Shown: piece after piece, positions 7,251 to 16,327 of the stretch | How positions within the stretch are numbered: the first letter of the stretch is position 1 | Layout: each line of letters begins with the position of its first letter | Assembly: GCA_947378965.1 (NCBI GenBank) | Contig: CANCMG010000029.1 | Span: forward strand, 1-44,609 | Reading direction: 5' to 3' | Length of the DNA: 44,609 nucleotides | Origin: Alcaligenaceae bacterium | GTDB taxonomy: Bacteria; Pseudomonadota; Gammaproteobacteria; Burkholderiales; Burkholderiaceae_B | Notes under the pieces: model-generated | Database searches by the model: none | Told to the model about the DNA's origin: nothing | Seen by the model: only the letters and a program-made list of their open reading frames with translations | Translations under genes and position numbers: made by a program

Positions 7251-8261
7251 CTATTGCTCAAGTTTGATGTTTGAATCTTGAATGACCTTTGCCCATTTCT
7301 TGCGTTCTTGCACAATAAAACTCGCAAATAGTTCTGGGGTGCTTTCTATGATTTCAACTTTACGTGCTCGCATCGCCTGTTTGAGTTCTTCGGTTTTATA
7401 GGCTTGTGCTGCGGCGGCTGCAATTTTATTGACAATGTTTTTCGGTGTATTCGCGGGTGCGAATAAACCACCCCAGCCCACGCCCTCAAAGCCTGGAAAG
7501 CCTTGTTCAGCAACTGTTGGGATATCGGGGAGGTAAGGAAAGCGTTCTGCCGAGGTGACGGCAAGGGCGCGCAGTTTACCTGAGGTGATTTGTTCGGTCG
7601 CATTGCTGATGTCATTTGGCATCACTTGTATACGCCCACCCATCATGTCGGTGTAGGCTGGCAGCATTCCTTTGTAGGGGATGCCAACGATCTGGATATC
7701 AGCTTCTTTTTTAAATTTCTCGAACGAGAGATGGCTTGAACTACCAATCGCACCAAGACCGTAGTTCAGGGCGCCCGGTTGTTGTTTAGCCTGCTTGATG
7801 AGGTCAGCCAGCGTCTGGATAGGCGAATTGGCAGGTACGACAAAAACATTTATGGCCTTGTACATCAAGACCACTGGGGTAAAGTCTTTATCAGAGTCAT
7901 AGGGCAGTGAGGGGTACAAAAATTCGTTTGTGGTGTGGGTGCCGGTTCCGCCGAGTAAGAGTGTGTAGCCGTCTGGGGCCGCAGCTGCGCCCATTTTGGT
8001 GCCGACGATGCCGGCTGCGCCTGTGACGTTTTCGATGACCATGGGCTGGCCTAAGATCGGAGACATTGATGCAGCGACTTGACGCGTGACGATGTCGGCT
8101 GGCCCGCCTGCTGCAAACGGTACGATGATTTTGATGCTTTTAGCTGGATAGTCTTGGCCCCACACTTGCGGGCAAAGAGCTAAGGTCAAGGTTGCCAGGC
8201 TGAGCGTTGTCAGTGTTTTTGCAAGGGATGATACCTTGGCATACAGAGTGATGGGGGTCAT
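7251..8261 (-). CDS. Bug/TctC-family solute-binding protein (Bug-2)
   Basis: A 336-aa exported receptor with a signal peptide to about residue 35 (cleavage near VWGQ). It has the first ligand loop IVPFAAGGPADIVTR, the AAAPDGYTLLLGG segment and the GIPYKGMLPAYTDMMGG hinge of the family. The ATG follows GGAG with an 8-nt spacer. It is transcribed just downstream of the MmgE/PrpD gene with a 25-nt gap, so the two are probably co-transcribed. The likely role is capture of the carboxylate that the PrpD-like enzyme or its neighbours consume (inference). Confidence 0.93.
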   Translation of the reverse strand: MTPITLYAKVSSLAKTLTTLSLATLTLALCPQVWGQDYPAKSIKIIVPFAAGGPADIVTRQVAASMSPILGQPMVIENVTGAAGIVGTKMGAAAAPDGYTLLLGGTGTHTTNEFLYPSLPYDSDKDFTPVVLMYKAINVFVVPANSPIQTLADLIKQAKQQPGALNYGLGAIGSSSHLSFEKFKKEADIQIVGIPYKGMLPAYTDMMGGRIQVMPNDISNATEQITSGKLRALAVTSAERFPYLPDIPTVAEQGFPGFEGVGWGGLFAPANTPKNIVNKIAAAAAQAYKTEELKQAMRARKVEIIESTPELFASFIVQERKKWAKVIQDSNIKLEQ

Positions 8262-8286
8262 GTAGTTGGCTCCAGGGTATCAATGA

Positions 8287-9615
8287 TTAGGGTCTTAGTA
8301 GGTCTAAGAGCACTTCGACAGAATGTGCGTTTTCGAAATGTTGGATCAGGTGTTTGACCTTCTGATAACGCGTGGGCGCATCGTCAAAAGGCCACTCGCT
8401 AGTCATGGCGGCTAGATTGCCCTCGGCTTCTTCCCACTCAAAGGCGAATCTTGAAAGGTCTGAGATTTCGTCAGTCAATACCGTGGCATTGTTTAACGTG
8501 ATCACAATCTTACTGCCCCAATCAGTGATCTCTTCAGACTCATAAACACTGATGCAGCGACTCAACTCATGAATGGCGCCCGGACCATAATGCTTGTCAA
8601 AATCCGTGAGCTTTAAGGTGCCATCGCGTAGCCCTGTTGCGAGCATGAAAGCACAGCTCATAATGGCACCAGTCGGCGAATCAAACGGCCCATAATTTTT
8701 TGTGCCGGGATAGTTCGCATTACGCGGCGAAAATGTGACCTCGATCGACTTGACGTCGTCGGCAACAAAATGATGTTGGCGTTGCAAGGTCAAGAGTTGA
8801 TAGAGCGGCCCTTGATTGATCAGACAGCCGGGTAAGGGCTTGTACACCACACTTGGTGTTTGCCAATTCCATTGAGGCGGCGCGACCGACGTGTTGTTAG
8901 CAAACGCTGCATACAAACCACTGTCTCCCTCAAGCGCTTTGGATGCCGCCGGAAACCCTTTCTGCGCAAGGCGCGCAGCAATCACACCGCCACGCGCAGC
9001 ATTCGCGACTTGAAGGCGCCACTCGGGTGTTCCTTCACCCCAGCATTGCATGGTCCCTGCAGATAATTGACTGGCTAGTCCAAGTGCGTTTGCTGTTTGA
9101 ACAGCATCTAGCCCCAGTAATTTTGCTACAGCTGCTGTCGAAGCAAACACACCAAAGACCGAAGTCGCACGAAAGCGATTTTTGACCACAGCTTCAGAGG
9201 CGCCGGTGGCGATGCTTGCCAAACATTCATAGCCGGCAGCCATTGCCGTCAGCACCTGACGTCCATCCGCCTGGCACTCTTGCGCGACGGCGAGCAGGGC
9301 AGGGATCACGATGCAACCAGGGTGTGCCACGATGTCAGCAAAGGTGTCATTTTGACCCCTCGAACACATTCTGTAAGCGTCGATGTACGCTGCATCGGCA
9401 GCAGTCAGTTGCAAGGGCAACACCATCGTTTTGGCCTTGCCTGGTGCCGAATGCAGCTCGACGACAGCGTCGAGCAGGGCGCGATCATCCGAAGCCGTCA
9501 CCGACATGCTGGTGCCGTAGAGCAGACAGGTCTTCAGTTTGCGGACGACGTTTGCCGGGATGTCGGCATAGCTGAGATTGGCAATGATTTTGCCAAGTTG
9601 TTGAGAGTAGGTCAT
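8287..9615 (-). CDS. MmgE/PrpD family protein
   Basis: A 442-aa protein of the MmgE/PrpD superfamily, which contains 2-methylcitrate dehydratase, cis-aconitate decarboxylase and iminodisuccinate epimerase. The alpha-helical N-terminal domain (to about 260, with ANALGLASQLSAGTMQCWGEGTPEW at about 175-200) and the smaller C-terminal domain containing VYKPLPGCLINQGPL are both present. No other methylcitrate-cycle gene is nearby, so a true PrpD role is unlikely. In Burkholderiales such genes are often paired with Bug receptors, as here (Bug-3 upstream, Bug-2 downstream). The specific reaction is not determined. No strong ribosome binding site is seen before the ATG. Confidence 0.9.
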   Translation of the reverse strand: MTYSQQLGKIIANLSYADIPANVVRKLKTCLLYGTSMSVTASDDRALLDAVVELHSAPGKAKTMVLPLQLTAADAAYIDAYRMCSRGQNDTFADIVAHPGCIVIPALLAVAQECQADGRQVLTAMAAGYECLASIATGASEAVVKNRFRATSVFGVFASTAAVAKLLGLDAVQTANALGLASQLSAGTMQCWGEGTPEWRLQVANAARGGVIAARLAQKGFPAASKALEGDSGLYAAFANNTSVAPPQWNWQTPSVVYKPLPGCLINQGPLYQLLTLQRQHHFVADDVKSIEVTFSPRNANYPGTKNYGPFDSPTGAIMSCAFMLATGLRDGTLKLTDFDKHYGPGAIHELSRCISVYESEEITDWGSKIVITLNNATVLTDEISDLSRFAFEWEEAEGNLAAMTSEWPFDDAPTRYQKVKHLIQHFENAHSVEVLLDLLRP

Positions 9616-9681
9616 GAGTGATGTTTCACAATTTGAATAGTGATTATGCCTAGGTATTGAAGAGTTGATCGCACGGGCCTT

Positions 9682-10659
9682 TTAATCTGACATGTTTGCT
9701 TGTCCGATCGGTGTCCAGCGCGCCGTTTCAATACGAATCAAGTCTTTTGTTTGCGCGGGTGTCGTATCTAGAATGGGCACGACGCCTTGCGCCCGTAACT
9801 GATCAGTGAATTCTTTTTGTCTCATCACTTTCATCGCGGCGGCGTTCAAGGTCTCGCCTACGACCGCGCTAATACCAGCAGGTGCCACAAAAAAATTATA
9901 AGTGTTGGCAAGCATTTCTGGAAACCCTTGTTCAACCGTGGTTGGTACTCTAGGGAGTGCCTGCGATCGCTCGGTGTCACACAGAGCTAAAATTTTGATT
10001 TTGCCCGCTTCATAGAAAGGAAGGCTGGTTGAAGGCACATCGCAGAGCCATGCGATTTGCCCGCTTACCAGTGCCTGCATGGCTGGTGCCGAACCTTTGT
10101 AGGGAACGTGCAGCGAGTCGACTCCCAGTTGCTTTTTGAATAGTTCGGCTGCCAAGTGCACGAAAGATCCGATCCCCGCCGAGCCATACGAGTATTTTTC
10201 AGGATTTGCTTTCAGTAACGCAATAAAGTCTGAAAGAGTATTCACAGGCAAAGACGCGGGTACGCAGATTGTCGCTGAAAGTTTGGCTAACGCGGCGATG
10301 GGTGTGAAGTCTTTGATTGGATCGTAGAGAGGCTTACGAACAGATACCGGATAGATGATCAGACTAGACGAGGTGGCAACCTGGAGTGTATAGCCGTCAG
10401 GCTTTGCGCGTGCGGCTTCGTGACCACCAATCGCACCCCCAGCGCCTACCCGATTATCGACAACGATCGGAGTGTTTAACACCGCCGATAGTCGTTGAGT
10501 GAAGGCGCGTATAAAAATATCGCTTGGCCCTCCCGCTGGAAACGCATTGATAAACTTAATAGGCCTGTCTGGATAAACGTTTTGGGCAAAACTGAGTGCT
10601 GGCTGAGTGGCGCCGACTAAGCCGCCGATGAGCGTTTTCAAAAAGGGCCGACGCTGCAT
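9682..10659 (-). CDS. Bug/TctC-family solute-binding protein (Bug-3)
   Basis: A 325-aa periplasmic receptor. The signal sequence is MQRRPFLKTLIGGLVGATQP with cleavage near SFAQN; the RR-x-F-L-K start is reminiscent of a Tat signal. Family marks are NAFPAGGPSDIFIR (first ligand loop), AKPDGYTLQVATS and HVPYKGSAPAMQALVSG. The ATG follows AGGAG with a 7-nt spacer. It is the first gene of the Bug-3/PrpD/Bug-2 set, separated from the upstream ABC ATPase by a 226-bp gap that probably holds its own promoter. I see no recognisable gene or repeat in that gap (10660-10885). Confidence 0.93.
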   Translation of the reverse strand: MQRRPFLKTLIGGLVGATQPALSFAQNVYPDRPIKFINAFPAGGPSDIFIRAFTQRLSAVLNTPIVVDNRVGAGGAIGGHEAARAKPDGYTLQVATSSSLIIYPVSVRKPLYDPIKDFTPIAALAKLSATICVPASLPVNTLSDFIALLKANPEKYSYGSAGIGSFVHLAAELFKKQLGVDSLHVPYKGSAPAMQALVSGQIAWLCDVPSTSLPFYEAGKIKILALCDTERSQALPRVPTTVEQGFPEMLANTYNFFVAPAGISAVVGETLNAAAMKVMRQKEFTDQLRAQGVVPILDTTPAQTKDLIRIETARWTPIGQANMSD

Positions 10660-10885
10660 GACTATTCTCCTGTAATCAACGCTCGAATTGTTGTCTCTAC
10701 TTTTTTAATTATTTAAAATGTACTCTAGAAGTCCTATGATCCCATATTCTTTTGCTCTTGTACGACATCTAGTGGTGCGAAGTGGTCAACGCTTAAATCA
10801 GCTGCACGCTATTCGTATGCAGGCTTGGCGACCCGCTTGCGCAATGGCACACAGTAGTCGTCGCCTCTCGATATTATCGCGCGTG

Positions 10886-11842
10886 TCATTGAACAAAGTG
10901 ACAGGCCACGTGATGCCCCTCAGCAACTTCTCTTAACAGCGGTTTTTGTTCTGCACATTCAGCCCGAGCGCTAGGGCAGCGTTGATGAAAGCGGCAGCCT
11001 GAAGGTGGGTTTGAGGCTGAGGGTAATTCGCCCCGTAAGATAATACGTTGCCTCACGAGACCAGGTTTTGGGCGAGGAATCGCTGAAAGCAAGGCTTGTG
11101 AGTAAGGATGCAAGGGGAGCGCGTAGAGGTCCGATTTGAGGGCGCTTTCTACGATCTCTCCAAGATACATGACCATGACACGCTGAGAAATCTGGCGTAC
11201 CACCCCTAGGTCGTGTGCAACAAATAAATAGCTGACGCCGAGGCGCTCTTGGATATCCTTGAGTAAATTGATAATTTGGGCCTGAACCGACACATCGAGT
11301 GCGGATACAGGTTCGTCACACACCACCAACTTGGGGTGAAGCGCCAACGCACGCGTGATGACAATGCGTTGCTTTTGACCTCCAGAAAACTCGTGTGGGT
11401 AGCGCTGCAAATGTGTGTGATTGAGCCCAACTAAGTCAAGTAGTTCAGCGGTGCGTGCTGCGATCTTCTTTTTATTCCAACGCGCGATGACCATCGGTTC
11501 AGCGATGATTTGTTCGATGGTCATTCTGGGATTGAGTGAGCTACTGGGATCCTGAAAAACCATCTGAATTTGGGCACGCACTTCGCCAAGTGCATGCTCA
11601 GGACAAGTGCTAATGTCCTTGCCCTCAAAATGAATCGTGCCTCGAGTGGGGGTCAGCAGTCTTGCGATTGCACGAGCGAGTGTAGATTTACCGCAGCCAC
11701 TTTCACCAACGAGCCCGAGAGTTTCATTTTCGTGGATCTCTAAACTGACGCCGTCGACTGCTCGTAAGGGTGACGATTTTTGCCACAGAGCGAAACTGCT
11801 CTTTTGTTTGAAATGTACGGCAAGGTCATGCACCTTTAGCAT
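10886..11842 (-). CDS. Dipeptide/oligopeptide ABC transporter ATP-binding protein (DppF-type)
   Basis: About 318 aa from the preferred ATG at 11842 (MLKVHDLAVHFKQ, after AAGGA). A longer TTG start at 11926 would overlap the upstream ATPase gene by 31 bp. Walker A is GLVGESGCGKST (about 43-54), the Q-loop is in MVFQDPSSSLNPRM, the signature is FSGGQKQR (about 142-149) and Walker B is LVVCDEPVSALD. The C-terminal oligopeptide-transporter extension contains the conserved Cys cluster GCRFHQRCPSARAEC. It pairs with the DppD-type ATPase at 11896-12876 to drive the permeases at 14376-16304. Confidence 0.9.
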   Translation of the reverse strand: MLKVHDLAVHFKQKSSFALWQKSSPLRAVDGVSLEIHENETLGLVGESGCGKSTLARAIARLLTPTRGTIHFEGKDISTCPEHALGEVRAQIQMVFQDPSSSLNPRMTIEQIIAEPMVIARWNKKKIAARTAELLDLVGLNHTHLQRYPHEFSGGQKQRIVITRALALHPKLVVCDEPVSALDVSVQAQIINLLKDIQERLGVSYLFVAHDLGVVRQISQRVMVMYLGEIVESALKSDLYALPLHPYSQALLSAIPRPKPGLVRQRIILRGELPSASNPPSGCRFHQRCPSARAECAEQKPLLREVAEGHHVACHFVQ

Positions 11843-11895
11843 TGCGGCGCTATCCTTGCTTAGTGCGCTGATGGGGCTTGAAGGGCTTTGCGTAC

Positions 11896-12876
11896 TCAAT
11901 TTTGATAACCCGTATGACGTAGGCAAGCGGCGGCGTGTCCAGGCGCTAGGCGTTTAAGTTGTGGATCCAAGTCAATGCAAGCTTGTTGTACAAAGGTGCA
12001 TCTTGGCGCAAAGCGACACCCCGAGGGCATGCGCTGAGGAAGAGGTACCGCGCCCGCAATGGTTGGTAAGCGGGCAACGTCATAATCTAGTGGAGGAATG
12101 CTTTGTAACAAGCCCTCGGTGTAGGGATGTTTGGGGGTATCAAACAACGCCTGCGCGGTCGCTTGCTCGACGACTCGCCCCGCATACATCACCACTACTC
12201 GGTCAGCAATATCGGCGATCACACCAAGATCATGGGTAATGATCATGACGGCCATACCAAAATCACGACGTAGGCTTCGTAATAAATCCAGAATTTGCGC
12301 CTGTATCGTGACATCAAGCGCTGTCGTAGGTTCGTCTGCAATGAGTAGCTTAGGCTGACAGGCTAAGGCCATTGCGATCATGGCTCGTTGACGCATGCCG
12401 CCCGAAAGTTGGTGTGGGTAGTCGTCGATGCGGGTATGCGGTGAGGCAATACCAACATGACCTAAAAACTCAATCGCGATATGACGGGCCGCTTTAGCTG
12501 AGATGTTTTGATGCGCGCGTAAGGTCTCGATAATTTGACGACCAATCGTAAAAACCGGGTTTAAAGACGTCATCGGCTCTTGGAAGATCATGGCAATTTC
12601 ACCGCCGCGCACTTTTCGCAATCGTTCGTCACTGCAATGCATCAGATCCTCTTGTTGAAAGAGGATTTTTCCGGCGGTCATTTCGATTGCGGGGCTATTG
12701 AGTCGCAGAATCGACATTGCAGATACGCTTTTGCCACAACCCGACTCACCGACAATCCCCAGTACCTCTGCGGCACCGACGTCAAACGACACCCCATCGA
12801 CAACGTTGTAGGGTGTACGGCTCTTGACCGTTAGGGTCAAGTCGCTGACGCTGAGTAAGGGTGAAGGCCTATCCAC
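11896..12876 (-). CDS. Dipeptide/oligopeptide ABC transporter ATP-binding protein (DppD-type)
   Basis: A 326-aa ATPase starting at GTG. Walker A is GIVGESGCGKS (about 40-50), the Q-loop is IFQEPMTSLNP (about 97-107), the signature is LSGGMRQR (about 157-164) and Walker B is LLIADEPTTALD. The C-terminal extension with GCRFAPRC and further cysteines is typical of the DppD/OppD half. Only 7 nt separate it from the end of the M81 peptidase gene, so the two are likely translationally coupled. It is the first of two different ATPases that would form a heterodimeric nucleotide-binding unit. Confidence 0.92.
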   Translation of the reverse strand: MDRPSPLLSVSDLTLTVKSRTPYNVVDGVSFDVGAAEVLGIVGESGCGKSVSAMSILRLNSPAIEMTAGKILFQQEDLMHCSDERLRKVRGGEIAMIFQEPMTSLNPVFTIGRQIIETLRAHQNISAKAARHIAIEFLGHVGIASPHTRIDDYPHQLSGGMRQRAMIAMALACQPKLLIADEPTTALDVTIQAQILDLLRSLRRDFGMAVMIITHDLGVIADIADRVVVMYAGRVVEQATAQALFDTPKHPYTEGLLQSIPPLDYDVARLPTIAGAVPLPQRMPSGCRFAPRCTFVQQACIDLDPQLKRLAPGHAAACLRHTGYQN

Positions 12877-12883
12877 TGTTCAG

Positions 12884-14374
12884 TTAAGCTTCGCTGAAGG
12901 GATAGGTTTGGTCGCGCGGCACGTGCTTGTAATCTAAGGTCAACAAGTCAGCGGGCCCCCAGTCTGGGGTGTCGATGATGATGATGGCCCCCGTAATGTC
13001 GGTATAAGAGGCTCTGAAGTGAGTCTTAGAGCGCAACAGCACGTAGTTGAAATCGTTAATACTCATATCAAACTGTATGAAACAGTCTTCAGAGACCGCC
13101 ACCGACGGACGAGTGGTGAGGCTAAGCACCATGTAGCCCGTATCGATCACCACCACATCACCTAAATCAATCCACCGGCCGGTGTAATAAGGGCCGGTCG
13201 CGCGAAACGCCTTTGGGCCAGCGAAGATGATTTTTCCGGTAATGCTGACAGGGTCACCCGCTCTGTCTGAGCTGTGCCCGCCGACAGACACGGTGACTTG
13301 CGCACCAACGCCTGCCTGGATGACTTGCGCGACAGCCGCGGCATCCCATAAAAAGGGTACTGCGGTGCGACCGAGCTGCAGTCGTACCACCTCTTTTAAT
13401 ACGTGCGTGGAGTCGACCATGCGGTCGGCATGTTCGAGTAGTACGATTGGTTTGTTGGTGAAAGCGGCCTGGCGCTGCGCTTCGGCAAGCCCCTCAGGCA
13501 GACTATAAACAAGTTCTCGATGACTAAAGGCGGCTTTTGCCTGTTTCAGAATGCTGCAGAACTCTTCGGCTGAAGACTGCGCCAGTTGCGGATTTTTATT
13601 TGCAACCGCTAATACCGAAAAGCCACAGTTCGGGACATCCGCGTACGAAAACCCCGCAAAGATAGAGATATCTAGATACTCGGTCGAGTCTTGAACGCGC
13701 TGAATTGAGTCGCGCACAACCGTCGCTAAGGGTTCAAGGTCTGTGGCACTAAAAATGCTCGGCACCATTAGACCGGGTTTACAAAAATGCATGACGGGAT
13801 CAATTTCGCCCTGCAACGTGCGAAGCAAACAGTTGGCCGTGCGCTCTCCGGTTTGTGCTTGATCGGTATGCGGTGAAAAGTGATACCCGAACACAGCATT
13901 CGCTTGAGCGATGGTCGTTTGATCTAAATTCGCATGATAATCAAGTGCAACCATAATTTGAATTTGATCACCCACTTTGCGACGGACTGCAGAAATAATA
14001 TCGCCATCGCCATCGAGCCGTTTTGGAGTGACCAACGCGCCATGCAGATCTAGCAAAATCCCGTCGAGATGTTCAATGTTGAGCCCCTCAAGAATTGCGT
14101 TGAGGTAGTAGTCAAACGCCTCGTCAGAGGAGCAGGCTGCAGCGCCGGCTTCTGAGTAGATGATGGGCAGCATCTCGACCTCATGACTTTCACAGATCGA
14201 TATAAAACCTCCGACAGGAGTGTTCGCGCCACGATGACGTTCAATTAACTCGTTGCCTCGAACCTCTACCGCCTGAAAGTCAGCGAGCGTTGTGAGATTA
14301 GGTAAGAAGGTAACGGATTCGAGTTTGAACCCCGCGATAGCGATGCGCAGCGGACGCGTTGAGTTGATTGCCAT
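12884..14374 (-). CDS. M81 family metallopeptidase (MlrC-like)
   Basis: A 496-aa protein of the M81/MlrC family, named for the Sphingomonas enzyme that cleaves linearised microcystin tetrapeptide. The metal-site segments LLDLHGALV (about 107-115), VALDYHANL (about 142-150) and YHFSPHTD (about 164-171) are in the N-terminal domain. The C-terminal MlrC domain includes VGGHSSDRAGDPVSITG. The ATG follows AAGGA with a 7-nt spacer, and the ribosome binding site lies in the last codons of the upstream permease gene. Being embedded inside a peptide transporter operon suggests it hydrolyses the imported compound, perhaps a peptide with non-standard residues (inference). Microcystin itself is not implied. 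Confidence 0.9.
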   Translation of the reverse strand: MAINSTRPLRIAIAGFKLESVTFLPNLTTLADFQAVEVRGNELIERHRGANTPVGGFISICESHEVEMLPIIYSEAGAAACSSDEAFDYYLNAILEGLNIEHLDGILLDLHGALVTPKRLDGDGDIISAVRRKVGDQIQIMVALDYHANLDQTTIAQANAVFGYHFSPHTDQAQTGERTANCLLRTLQGEIDPVMHFCKPGLMVPSIFSATDLEPLATVVRDSIQRVQDSTEYLDISIFAGFSYADVPNCGFSVLAVANKNPQLAQSSAEEFCSILKQAKAAFSHRELVYSLPEGLAEAQRQAAFTNKPIVLLEHADRMVDSTHVLKEVVRLQLGRTAVPFLWDAAAVAQVIQAGVGAQVTVSVGGHSSDRAGDPVSITGKIIFAGPKAFRATGPYYTGRWIDLGDVVVIDTGYMVLSLTTRPSVAVSEDCFIQFDMSINDFNYVLLRSKTHFRASYTDITGAIIIIDTPDWGPADLLTLDYKHVPRDQTYPFSEA

Positions 14375-14375
14375 T

Positions 14376-15284
14376 TTATTTTCCTTTTTTTAATGCAGAA
14401 GCTGACAAGTCTCGCGGATCAAGTATGTCACGAACGGAGTCGCCTACAAGGTTAAACGCTAAAACCGCTAACGTGAGACAAAGCCCCGGGATCAAGGCCA
14501 ACCAAGGAGCGTCAAGAATCGTGATGACCCCGTCGCGTATCAGATTGCCCCAACTTGGTTCAGGGGGTTGTATGCCAAGGCCTAAAAAACTCAAGGCTGC
14601 CTCTTCGCGAATTGCACCAGCGATGCTCAGTGTCGCCATCACAATCAGTGGGCCCACCGCATTCGGAAAAATATGTCTGAGTAAAATGTGAAACTGACGC
14701 CCACCGAAGGATCGACTTGCCGTCACATAATCGAGTTCGCGAATAATGAGCGTTGAGCTGCGCGCCAAGCGGATAAAGATTGGTACATGCGCGATACCGA
14801 TTGCAAGCACAAGCACACCCATGCTAGACCCAACCAGCGTGACAACCATTAACGCTAATAACAGTGACGGAAAGGAAAGCATAATATCGACAAAGCCCGA
14901 GACGACCGTGTCGATCCAGCCGCCGCGATAGCCTGCAAGAATACCCAGTGGCATACCAAGCAAAATCGAAACGAAGACGGATAAAATTCCGACGTACAAA
15001 GCAGGCCTCGTGCCATAGATCACGCGACTGAGTACGTCACGACCAAACTCATCCGTGCCAAACCAATGCGTCATTGAGGGCGGGGCAAATGCTTGCGTGA
15101 TGCTTTGCTCGGTGGGGTCGACCGCGATCCAAGGGGCGAGCAACGCGACCAAGACAATGAAGGCAATAATGATGATGCCAGCCAGAGCACCGCGATCTGA
15201 CACCAGCAGGCTTAACCGAAGCGACCAAGTATTGCGGCGGCTGACTGGAGCGTCGGTTTGCGCGTAAGAGATCGGCTCAGACAT
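14376..15284 (-). CDS. Dipeptide-type ABC transporter permease (DppC-type)
   Basis: About 302 aa from the ATG at 15284 (MSEPISYAQTD). A frame extension to a TTG at 15323 is an artefact of the upstream repeat. The N-terminal OppC region TM segment is at about 35-58, followed by GTDEFGRDVLSRVIYGTR and five further hydrophobic segments. The permease EAA-like loop is SRSFGGRQFHILLRHIFPNA. It forms the membrane channel with the DppB-type protein immediately upstream. The 5' end of this gene is duplicated (see repeat and short upstream frame). It is followed after 1 nt by the M81 gene. Confidence 0.92.
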   Translation of the reverse strand: MSEPISYAQTDAPVSRRNTWSLRLSLLVSDRGALAGIIIIAFIVLVALLAPWIAVDPTEQSITQAFAPPSMTHWFGTDEFGRDVLSRVIYGTRPALYVGILSVFVSILLGMPLGILAGYRGGWIDTVVSGFVDIMLSFPSLLLALMVVTLVGSSMGVLVLAIGIAHVPIFIRLARSSTLIIRELDYVTASRSFGGRQFHILLRHIFPNAVGPLIVMATLSIAGAIREEAALSFLGLGIQPPEPSWGNLIRDGVITILDAPWLALIPGLCLTLAVLAFNLVGDSVRDILDPRDLSASALKKGK

Positions 15285-15360
15285 TGAGTGATGCGTCGGT
15301 TTGAACGTTAGGGATCGGCTCAACCATAGCGTGCCGAGTTGGTTTGAAGCTTAGCACTTG
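15242..15360. repeat. 43-bp duplication of the DppC-type start region
   Basis: Read on the minus strand, the gene start ATG at 15284 and the next bases (M-S-E-P-I-S-Y-A-Q-T-D codons) are repeated exactly 43 bp upstream at 15327 (codons M-V-E-P-I-P-N-V-Q-T-D). A third, partial copy upstream preserves a TTCAAACC-AC-CATG-like segment at about 15328-15355. Because 43 is not a multiple of 3, the copies are in different frames. Confidence 0.8.
15277..15327 (-). other. Short upstream frame overlapping the DppC-type start
   Basis: The duplicated ATG at 15327 opens a 16-codon frame (MVEPIPNVQTDASLNV, then TGA). Its stop lies only a few bases past the real ATG at 15284, so termination and re-initiation could be coupled. 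No strong ribosome binding site precedes either ATG. It may be a fortuitous product of the duplication. Confidence 0.35.
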
Positions 15361-15362
15361 AC

Positions 15363-16304
15363 TCACGCATATTTGACTCGAGGATCAAGAAGGCCATAAC
15401 TGAGGTCAACGAGCAAGTTGACGAGCACAATGATTAAGGCAAAGACAATTAGACCCGATTGGATCAGGTTGTAGTCGCGTTGCGCGATCGCGCCGATCAA
15501 CAGTTTGCCAAGGCCCGGGCGGTTAAAAACAGTCTCGGTTAAGATCGCGCCACCAAGAATAGTCCCGGTGTATACACCCATGGCGGTGATGACGATCACC
15601 AAGACATTGCGCAGCGCATGCTTGAAAAATACTTCGTAGGGCGTTAAGCCTTTTGCAAACGCGGTGCGCACATAATCTTGGCTTAGTGCTTCAATCATTG
15701 TCGAGCGCGTAAGACGCGTGACATAGGCGGCTTGCACCAAGCCTAAACTTAAGCCAGGCAAGACCAGTTTTTGTAGGTATTCGCCAACTGAATCGCCGCG
15801 CATGCTGTGAATCACTGGAAACCAGCCGAGCCAAACAGAAAAAACGAGCAACAATAATACGCCTAGATAGAAAGAAGGAAATGAGAAGCCAAGTAATGCA
15901 AAGACACGGCCTGAGAAGTCGATCCAGCCGTTGCGTTTGACGGCGGTGATGACGCCGATCGGAATCCCCACCGCTGCGCCAACCACGAGCGCTGCAAGCG
16001 CAAGAGCTAAGGTGTCAGGAAATACGGACCAGATCTGCTCAGAGATCGATTTTCCGGTAATTAATGAATCGCCTAGATTGCCCTGCAATAAGCCCAGCAT
16101 AAAGTCGCTGTACTGCGTGAATAGGGGCTGGTCTAGTCCGGCTTTTTGGCGAAACGCGGCAATGGCTTCTGCTGAGGCTTGATCCCCTAAGACGACCAGA
16201 GCCGGATCGGCTGGCACGAGTCGCATGATAAAAAAAACGATCGTGGGCACCGAAAACAAGATGACGATTAGCGTGAAGAATCGTCTGAGCAAAAAAACTG
16301 TCAT
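15363..16304 (-). CDS. Dipeptide-type ABC transporter permease (DppB-type)
   Basis: A 313-aa inner-membrane permease. The start MTVFLLRRFFTLIVILFSV is the typical first transmembrane helix of DppB/OppB. It is followed by the conserved periplasmic segment RLVPADPALVVLGDQAS and GLDQPLFTQYSDFMLGLLQGNLGDS. The cytoplasmic coupling loop is RTAFAKGLTPYEVFFKHALRN (about 211-231) and the protein ends YGLLDPRVKYA. It lies 23 nt after the receptor gene and 78 nt before the DppC-type start, consistent with one operon. Confidence 0.94.
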   Translation of the reverse strand: MTVFLLRRFFTLIVILFSVPTIVFFIMRLVPADPALVVLGDQASAEAIAAFRQKAGLDQPLFTQYSDFMLGLLQGNLGDSLITGKSISEQIWSVFPDTLALALAALVVGAAVGIPIGVITAVKRNGWIDFSGRVFALLGFSFPSFYLGVLLLLVFSVWLGWFPVIHSMRGDSVGEYLQKLVLPGLSLGLVQAAYVTRLTRSTMIEALSQDYVRTAFAKGLTPYEVFFKHALRNVLVIVITAMGVYTGTILGGAILTETVFNRPGLGKLLIGAIAQRDYNLIQSGLIVFALIIVLVNLLVDLSYGLLDPRVKYA

Positions 16305-16327
16305 AGACTAAGCTCGACTACTCATCA

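Noticed and set aside
8860-9621. Several plus-strand frames opposite the MmgE/PrpD gene
   Set aside because: They are antisense shadows of a well-supported gene.
10718-10936. 72-residue plus-strand frame in the gap before Bug-3
   Set aside because: It runs into the antisense of the ABC ATPase end, has no ribosome binding site and no recognisable similarity.
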